This document shows, piece by piece, positions 6,782 through 10,344 of a stretch of 10,344 bases of DNA. How positions within the stretch are numbered: the first letter of the stretch is position 1; each line of letters begins with the position of its first letter. A program made the position numbers and the translations under genes. The DNA is from SHLJ01 sp041618535 (lineage in GTDB: Bacteria; Bacteroidota; Bacteroidia; Flavobacteriales; Flavobacteriaceae), in assembly GCA_041618535.1 (NCBI GenBank), contig JBFKFP010000099.1:1-10344 (forward strand). Reading direction: 5' to 3'. The notes beneath the pieces are model-generated. The model was not told the DNA's origin. It worked only from the letters and a program-made list of their open reading frames with translations, and did no database searches.

Positions 6782-6917
6782 GCGAAGTTGCTGGTTTGGT
6801 GAAAATTACTGGTTTCGAAATCGTTTCTTTCTTGGTCGTTTTATTACAACTGAACTTGAGTAAAACAAAATTCAGGGCGACCAGAACGGAAACAATGAGA
6901 ACAACTGTATAAATCAT
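6735..6917 (-). CDS. 60-residue predicted single-pass membrane protein
   Basis: The short protein begins with a hydrophobic stretch (about residues 2-21, YTVVLIVSVLVALNFVLLKF) that reads as an N-terminal transmembrane anchor, followed by SCNKTTKK and a Ser/Thr-rich polar tail ending QLAATGS. There is no lipoprotein signal, because the Cys follows a long uncleaved-looking helix and lacks a clear lipobox. Function is unknown. It could be chance antisense to ung only in its last 47 nt; the remaining three quarters lies outside any other gene, its composition is typical of small membrane proteins, and a promoter-like pair (6943-6974) stands just upstream. These make it a likely real gene. No Shine-Dalgarno sequence is visible. 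Confidence 0.65.
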   Translation of the reverse strand: MIYTVVLIVSVLVALNFVLLKFSCNKTTKKETISKPVIFTKPATSLTTESAQAQLAATGS

Positions 6918-6942
6918 TTTCGATTTGGGTTAAATGATTGAA

Positions 6943-6974
6943 CAATTATACGAATATATTCCTAATTATACAAA
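6943..6974 (-). promoter_or_regulatory. Promoter-like pair for the small membrane protein gene
   Basis: On the minus strand TTTG (6974-6971) is followed after 20 nt by TATAATTG (6950-6943), one mismatch from TAnnTTTG. The ATG is 26 nt downstream. Spacing is at the long end of the accepted range. Confidence 0.38.
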
Positions 6975-6988
6975 TTGGTGATTAATAA

Positions 6989-7013
6989 TAAGTTACATTC
7001 TTCTTTTAACTTA
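6989..7013 (-). terminator. Weak AT-rich hairpin downstream of the five-gene operon
   Basis: TAAGTTA (6989-6995) and TAACTTA (7007-7013) are perfect 7-bp arms with an 11-nt loop, about 18 nt after the last stop of the operon, followed on the minus strand by TTATTAAT. The lack of GC pairs makes it a poor intrinsic terminator; no better one is seen. Confidence 0.25.
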
Positions 7014-7030
7014 ATTTTTAGAATTCAATT

Positions 7031-7885
7031 TTAAAGTGAAAAAGTGAGATCCCTGTAATCAAGCCTCTTTTTTATTATACCCAGTGCCATCAATTGCTTT
7101 TGGACCTGCCCAACCGTTGTTTCTTTTATCTGCTCTGTTGACCATTCAGTAAGGCGTAACCATTCCTGTACATCCACCAGGTCCTGTTGATAACGGTTCG
7201 CTATCATCCTGTCTATACTGGGGATGTATTTAAACTCTTCACTGGTGGCATTTATGGTATTCAAAATAGCTCTCAGGGTTTCAGGTTGTTCTTTAATGAA
7301 ATGGTCAGTAGCTGCTATCACAAAACAGGGCCAGGGCGTAGGGCACTCATCAACCCGCCTGAAAATGCCTTCATCTACAAGGGGTTTGGTAGTAAATTTC
7401 TCCCACATAAAATAGTCTGCCGTGGAATTCTTCAAACCTTCAACAGCTCCTTCGAGATTCCCTATCACCTCAAATTTCAAATCGTCTTTAAGGTCCCATT
7501 CATGATTTTCGGCATTTACATATGACATGAGATGGGAACCTGATCCGTATCGGCTTATTGCCGCCCTTGTCCCGCGAAGGTCCTCAATTTTATTGAAATT
7601 TGAATTGGCCGACACATGGATGCCCCAGATAAGAGGGGATTTGACGAACACCTGAACTATTTTACTCGGGTTTCCGGCAATGATGTCCTTGATTATGCCT
7701 TCTGTAAGAACCACGGCAAGATCAATCTCTTTGTTTCTCAGTGCCTTGCACATCTGACCCGTACCACCATGGTAATCTTGCCAGCGAAGGTTGATGCCCT
7801 TTTTTTTATATGACCCATCCTTTAGGGTCAAATACCAGGAAAGGTTGAAGTGTTCCGGAACTCCGCCAATGTTGATGGTTAACAT
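7031..7885 (-). CDS. Cytosolic periplasmic-binding-protein-fold protein (CA3427/NMT1-like)
   Basis: This 284-residue protein resembles type II periplasmic binding proteins of the NMT1/THI5-like superfamily. Signature-like blocks are VPEHFN (9-14), GGTGQM (40-45), EIDLAVVLTEG (53-63), SPLIWGIHVS (83-92), ISRYGSGSHLM (110-120), FMWEKFTTKP (159-168) and WPCFVIAA (185-192). The VPEHF and EID-LTEG pattern best matches, from memory, the Candida CA3427 family, which has the binding-protein fold but no export signal. Here too the protein starts directly with the first beta strand (MLTINIGGVPE), with no signal peptide or lipobox, and no ABC permease or ATPase gene is near. It begins 1 nt after the nucleoside phosphorylase stop (TAA-T-ATG) and is probably the last gene of that operon, so a nucleoside-derived or pyrimidine ligand is an attractive guess only. 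It could bind or modify a small molecule in the cytosol. Confidence 0.82.
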   Translation of the reverse strand: MLTINIGGVPEHFNLSWYLTLKDGSYKKKGINLRWQDYHGGTGQMCKALRNKEIDLAVVLTEGIIKDIIAGNPSKIVQVFVKSPLIWGIHVSANSNFNKIEDLRGTRAAISRYGSGSHLMSYVNAENHEWDLKDDLKFEVIGNLEGAVEGLKNSTADYFMWEKFTTKPLVDEGIFRRVDECPTPWPCFVIAATDHFIKEQPETLRAILNTINATSEEFKYIPSIDRMIANRYQQDLVDVQEWLRLTEWSTEQIKETTVGQVQKQLMALGIIKKRLDYRDLTFSL

Positions 7886-7886
7886 A

Positions 7887-8756
7887 TTATTGCAGGAATT
7901 TATCGAGAGTATATTTTATCAGCCTGTCTATAACCTCATACGGATCGGAACTGAATCGTTTGGTAGATCTGTTCGCGATTACTGCATTCAGTGAGAGGGC
8001 ATTATGACCCAGAAGCCTGGACATGCCATAAATAACCGAGGTCTCCATTTCAAAATTGGTTATTCTTATCCCGTTGTATTCAAAGGTTTCCAGTTTATCA
8101 TTCAATTCAGGATCATAAAGCGGTAATCGCAATATTCGGCCCTGCGGACCATAAAAACCGCCTGCAGTTGCAGTAACTCCTTTAAAGGTCTCATCACTGC
8201 CAAATTGTTGTTCCAGTTTTTTGCTGCTCTCAATTATCAATGGTCTCGCTTTATTCGGATTCCAGTCGGTATGACCGGTAAAGGCCTCCACCATCCCTAT
8301 ATCGGAATGAGGTTCTATATAATAATAGTGCATCATTCCGGTCAGATCAAGGCCGTGAGTACTCAGAACAAAGGAATCTACAGGCAGATCGGTCTGAAGT
8401 GAACCTGTTGTGCCTACTCTTACTATGTTTAGCGACTTAAGCTCTGGTTTGACCTGTCTCGTTCCAAGGTCTATGTTGACAAGGGCATCCAGTTCGTTCA
8501 TAACGATATCGATATTATCCGGTCCTATCCCGGTAGAAATAATGGATAATCGCTTGCCCTTGTAGTAACCCGTGTGTGTCCTGAATTCCCGCTTCTGGGT
8601 CTTGAATTCAATGGTGTCGAAATGTTTTGAGATACGGTCAACACGGTCCTGGTCACCCACAAAAATTATATCGTCTGATATGTGTTCCGGTTTGAGGTTT
8701 AGGTGGTAGATACTTCCATCGGGATTAAGAATAAGCTCCGATTCCTTAATAGGCAT
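7887..8756 (-). CDS. Nucleoside phosphorylase (uridine phosphorylase-like, PNP/UDP family)
   Basis: This 289-residue cytosolic enzyme should cleave the N-glycosidic bond of a nucleoside with phosphate, giving base and pentose 1-phosphate. PNP/UDP family motifs are visible in order: phosphate-binding FVGDQDRV (32-39), STGIGPDNIDIV (74-85), VRVGTTGSLQ (112-121), GFYGPQGR in a uridine-phosphorylase-like base pocket (200-207) and NFEMETS (234-240), whose Met-Glu bind ribose. The N-terminal segment mentioning LNPDGSIYHLNLKPEHI aligns with uridine phosphorylases. Uridine preference is likely but not proven. It overlaps the DUF1835 gene by 11 nt upstream and precedes the binding-protein-like gene by 1 nt, so it is embedded in an operon of otherwise poorly known genes. 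Confidence 0.92.
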   Translation of the reverse strand: MPIKESELILNPDGSIYHLNLKPEHISDDIIFVGDQDRVDRISKHFDTIEFKTQKREFRTHTGYYKGKRLSIISTGIGPDNIDIVMNELDALVNIDLGTRQVKPELKSLNIVRVGTTGSLQTDLPVDSFVLSTHGLDLTGMMHYYYIEPHSDIGMVEAFTGHTDWNPNKARPLIIESSKKLEQQFGSDETFKGVTATAGGFYGPQGRILRLPLYDPELNDKLETFEYNGIRITNFEMETSVIYGMSRLLGHNALSLNAVIANRSTKRFSSDPYEVIDRLIKYTLDKFLQ

Positions 8757-9687
8757 TAATGACTGTTTTAATGAGTTTGTTTTTTGCTTTGCTGAATTGA
8801 TAGTTTAAGCGTTTCACACCTCCGAACGAAATATTATTCTGGATCTCAGCCGCAAAATTATGATGACCCATAAGGGCTTCATGCCCTTTCCTGTTCAGCA
8901 CGATGCTTTCTTTATCGAATTGGAAAAAGATCGACAGGTTATCTATAATGCGTTCCAACTGAATATCCCCGTAACCATAGTACCCCTGGTAGTTAAGGGC
9001 ATAACCCAGCAGGTGATGTTTCGATTTGATTTCATTATCCCTGACCAACCTCAGTATATTATGTTCCATAGCCCCCAGGCCACTTCTTGAATCGGGGAAG
9101 CGTTTCATGTGAGCGCTTAAGCAACTTCCCATATACTTGAATGAGGACGACTGGATGATGTATGGTTTGAGAAGGTTATGATCATGACCGCAATACGTTC
9201 GCCAGATAGAGGTCGCTAAATCTATATCATCTTCTGTAAGCTGGACCCTTTTGTTAAAATGACTTAGAAGTTGATTTGGCTTGAGTTCACTCAGGCCTTT
9301 CATTTCTTTCTCACCTAAAACCCTGCCGCTGCATACCAGATATAATGGAAGGTCTATTTGTTTTCGGTAAATCAGGTTTAAAACCCCCAGGAGGTTTATA
9401 TGACAAAACAAATCGTATTCAAACCAAAGAATGATTTCAGAATAATCATCGGAATTGTTCAGTTTACTCAATTCTGCCCTCCTTTCAGTCTGATCAATTT
9501 CAACTTCATAGAATTCCTTGAAGAATTCCTCTCTTTTCTCAAAGAATTTCTCTGAATTGATATTCGCAATGGTAGGTCCTTCGCATAGGGCTTCCTGCCA
9601 GCTCAAAAATTCCCCTTTGAAATCGAGTTCTTTCAGATAAGCTGTTAAAATGGAACCATTGGTGATATGCAGAGTCTTTTTTTCCAT
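8746..9687 (-). CDS. DUF1835 domain-containing protein
   Basis: This 313-residue soluble protein begins with LHITNGSILTAYLK (6-19) and WQEALCEGPT (30-39), the recognisable start of DUF1835 proteins, and includes EIILWFEYDLFCHINLL (84-100), also typical. The C-terminal third (about 205-275, MEHNILRLVRDN and RKGHEAL) resembles the helical domain often paired with it and has a winged-helix-like feel, but I cannot assign it firmly. Biochemical function is unknown. The start ATG at 9687 shares one base with the SUI1-like stop (TAATG), and its own 3' end overlaps the phosphorylase gene by 11 nt. This tight packing implies co-translation with both neighbours. Family call good, role unknown. Confidence 0.85.
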   Translation of the reverse strand: MEKKTLHITNGSILTAYLKELDFKGEFLSWQEALCEGPTIANINSEKFFEKREEFFKEFYEVEIDQTERRAELSKLNNSDDYSEIILWFEYDLFCHINLLGVLNLIYRKQIDLPLYLVCSGRVLGEKEMKGLSELKPNQLLSHFNKRVQLTEDDIDLATSIWRTYCGHDHNLLKPYIIQSSSFKYMGSCLSAHMKRFPDSRSGLGAMEHNILRLVRDNEIKSKHHLLGYALNYQGYYGYGDIQLERIIDNLSIFFQFDKESIVLNRKGHEALMGHHNFAAEIQNNISFGGVKRLNYQFSKAKNKLIKTVINAY

Positions 9688-10016
9688 TACCCGCCAACTC
9701 GTTTTACGTTGAAACCATAAGATCGTAATAAGGACATGATCTTATCCCGGTAATTACCCTGAATGAAAATCTGCTCATCTTTAAAGCTTCCCCCAACATG
9801 GAGTTCATTCTTTAATTTTCGTGTCAGGCTTTTAAAATCTGATTTAGCCCCATTATAACCATCAATAATGGTTGTTGGTTTTCCGTTTCGCTTTTCATAC
9901 TTGCAGATAAGGGGATCTTCCTGCATCCAGAATTCCATCTCATCCTGATGCTCTTCTCCCTCAGATTCCGGCTTATGATCCGGAAATAACTGTTTTAATT
10001 GATCCTGCAGGTCCAT
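9687..10016 (-). CDS. SUI1/eIF1-like (YciH-type) translation factor homologue
   Basis: The 109-residue protein has a short acidic N-terminal region (1-35) and then a complete SUI1 domain: CKYEKRNGKPTTIIDGYNG (38-56), LTRKLKNELHVGGSFKD (64-80), IFIQGNYRDKIMSLLRSYGF (83-102) and a VKRVGG end. SUI1 domains bind the small ribosomal subunit near the P site; in eukaryotes eIF1 polices start-codon choice, and in bacteria YciH is reported to affect initiation fidelity or to inhibit translation under stress. The role in this organism is inferred. It sits between a 2-oxoglutarate oxygenase and a DUF1835 protein, sharing one base with each neighbour (TAATG at both junctions). Confidence 0.93.
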   Translation of the reverse strand: MDLQDQLKQLFPDHKPESEGEEHQDEMEFWMQEDPLICKYEKRNGKPTTIIDGYNGAKSDFKSLTRKLKNELHVGGSFKDEQIFIQGNYRDKIMSLLRSYGFNVKRVGG

Positions 10017-10344
10017 TACTTCTTTATTAGACCCAACTCAATAAGTCGTTCATTCAGAAATTCTCCGGCGGTAATATCTTGGTATCTCTTCGGGTTATGT
10101 TCATCAATGCATTTATCGAGAACATCCAGCTTCATACTGCTAACAGGGTGCATGAAGAATGGAACGGAATACCTTGAGGTTCCCCAAAGTTCCCGTGGCG
10201 GATTAACAACCCGATGAATGGTTGATTTCAATTTGTTGTTGGTATGACGTGACAGCATGTCGCCTACATTGATCATGAGTTCATCCGGATCAGCTATGGC
10301 ATCTATCCACTCACCCTGGTGGTTCTGAACCTGGAGTCCGCGAC
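10016..10344 (-). CDS. 2-oxoglutarate/Fe(II) oxygenase, isopenicillin N synthase type (5' part outside window)
   Basis: Only the C-terminal 108 codons are present; the frame stays open to the window edge (first whole codon begins at 10342), so the Met at 10276 is internal. The fragment reads GLQVQNHQGEWIDAIADPDE, then MINVGDMLSRHTNNKLKSTIHRV, the strand-rich end of the double-stranded beta helix. His in STIHRV is the distal iron ligand, and R-Y-S in TSRYSVPFFMHP provides the Arg/Ser that grip 2-oxoglutarate. The proximal HxD is outside the window. Such enzymes hydroxylate, cyclise or desaturate small molecules; the substrate cannot be told. Its stop shares a base with the SUI1-like start, making it an upstream member of the five-gene operon. 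Confidence 0.9.
   Translation of the reverse strand, partial: RGLQVQNHQGEWIDAIADPDELMINVGDMLSRHTNNKLKSTIHRVVNPPRELWGTSRYSVPFFMHPVSSMKLDVLDKCIDEHNPKRYQDITAGEFLNERLIELGLIKK

Noticed and set aside
7187..7525. Open frame on the plus strand within the binding-protein-like gene
   Set aside because: It is opposite a frame with clear family motifs, and its own translation is low-complexity-free but unrecognisable, with no promoter or ribosome binding site.

Overview
The window looks like chromosomal DNA from a member of the Bacteroidota, most likely a flavobacterium. The evidence is moderate-to-low GC with AT-rich intergenic DNA, promoter -7 elements of the TAnnTTTG type, few Shine-Dalgarno sequences, a MutS2 without an Smr domain, and a gene mix (SUI1-type factor, DUF1835 protein, QEGLA-motif protein, DCC-family protein) that I associate with that phylum. 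I see no insertion sequence, phage gene, CRISPR array, tRNA or rRNA.

Region 1 (1-2956, + strand) is a tightly packed four-gene unit entered from the left: a GshB-like ATP-grasp ligase interrupted by an in-frame TAG, a small TerB-like helical protein, an N-formylglutamate amidohydrolase-like enzyme, and a QEGLA-motif (DUF1704/MATCAP-type) predicted metallopeptidase. Junctions are a 1-nt gap, a 4-nt overlap and a 1-nt overlap, so the products are probably made together. A peptide-bond-forming enzyme lies beside two predicted amide or peptide hydrolases. The ligase/peptidase pairing resembles the eukaryotic tubulin tyrosination cycle (TTL ligase against MATCAP carboxypeptidase). This is the most interesting system in the window.

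Region 2 (2957-3381) is a 425-nt gap without genes. It ends in a rho-independent terminator that can serve both directions, and it contains two further palindromes and a possible small-RNA unit.

Region 3 (3382-6917) holds DNA-maintenance genes. mutS2 and a translationally coupled DCC thiol-disulfide oxidoreductase-like gene lie on the minus strand. Divergent from them is ung (uracil-DNA glycosylase). A 60-residue predicted membrane protein on the minus strand overlaps the 3' end of ung tail to tail.

Region 4 (7031-10344, minus strand) is a five-gene operon entered from the right: a 2-oxoglutarate/Fe(II) oxygenase of the isopenicillin N synthase type (5' part outside the window), a SUI1/eIF1-like factor, a DUF1835 protein, a uridine-phosphorylase-like nucleoside phosphorylase, and a signal-less periplasmic-binding-protein fold of the CA3427 type. 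All junctions are overlaps of 1 or 11 nt or a gap of 1 nt. The operon seems to link nucleoside salvage, a cytosolic ligand-binding protein and a translation-factor-like protein, but no common pathway is known to me.
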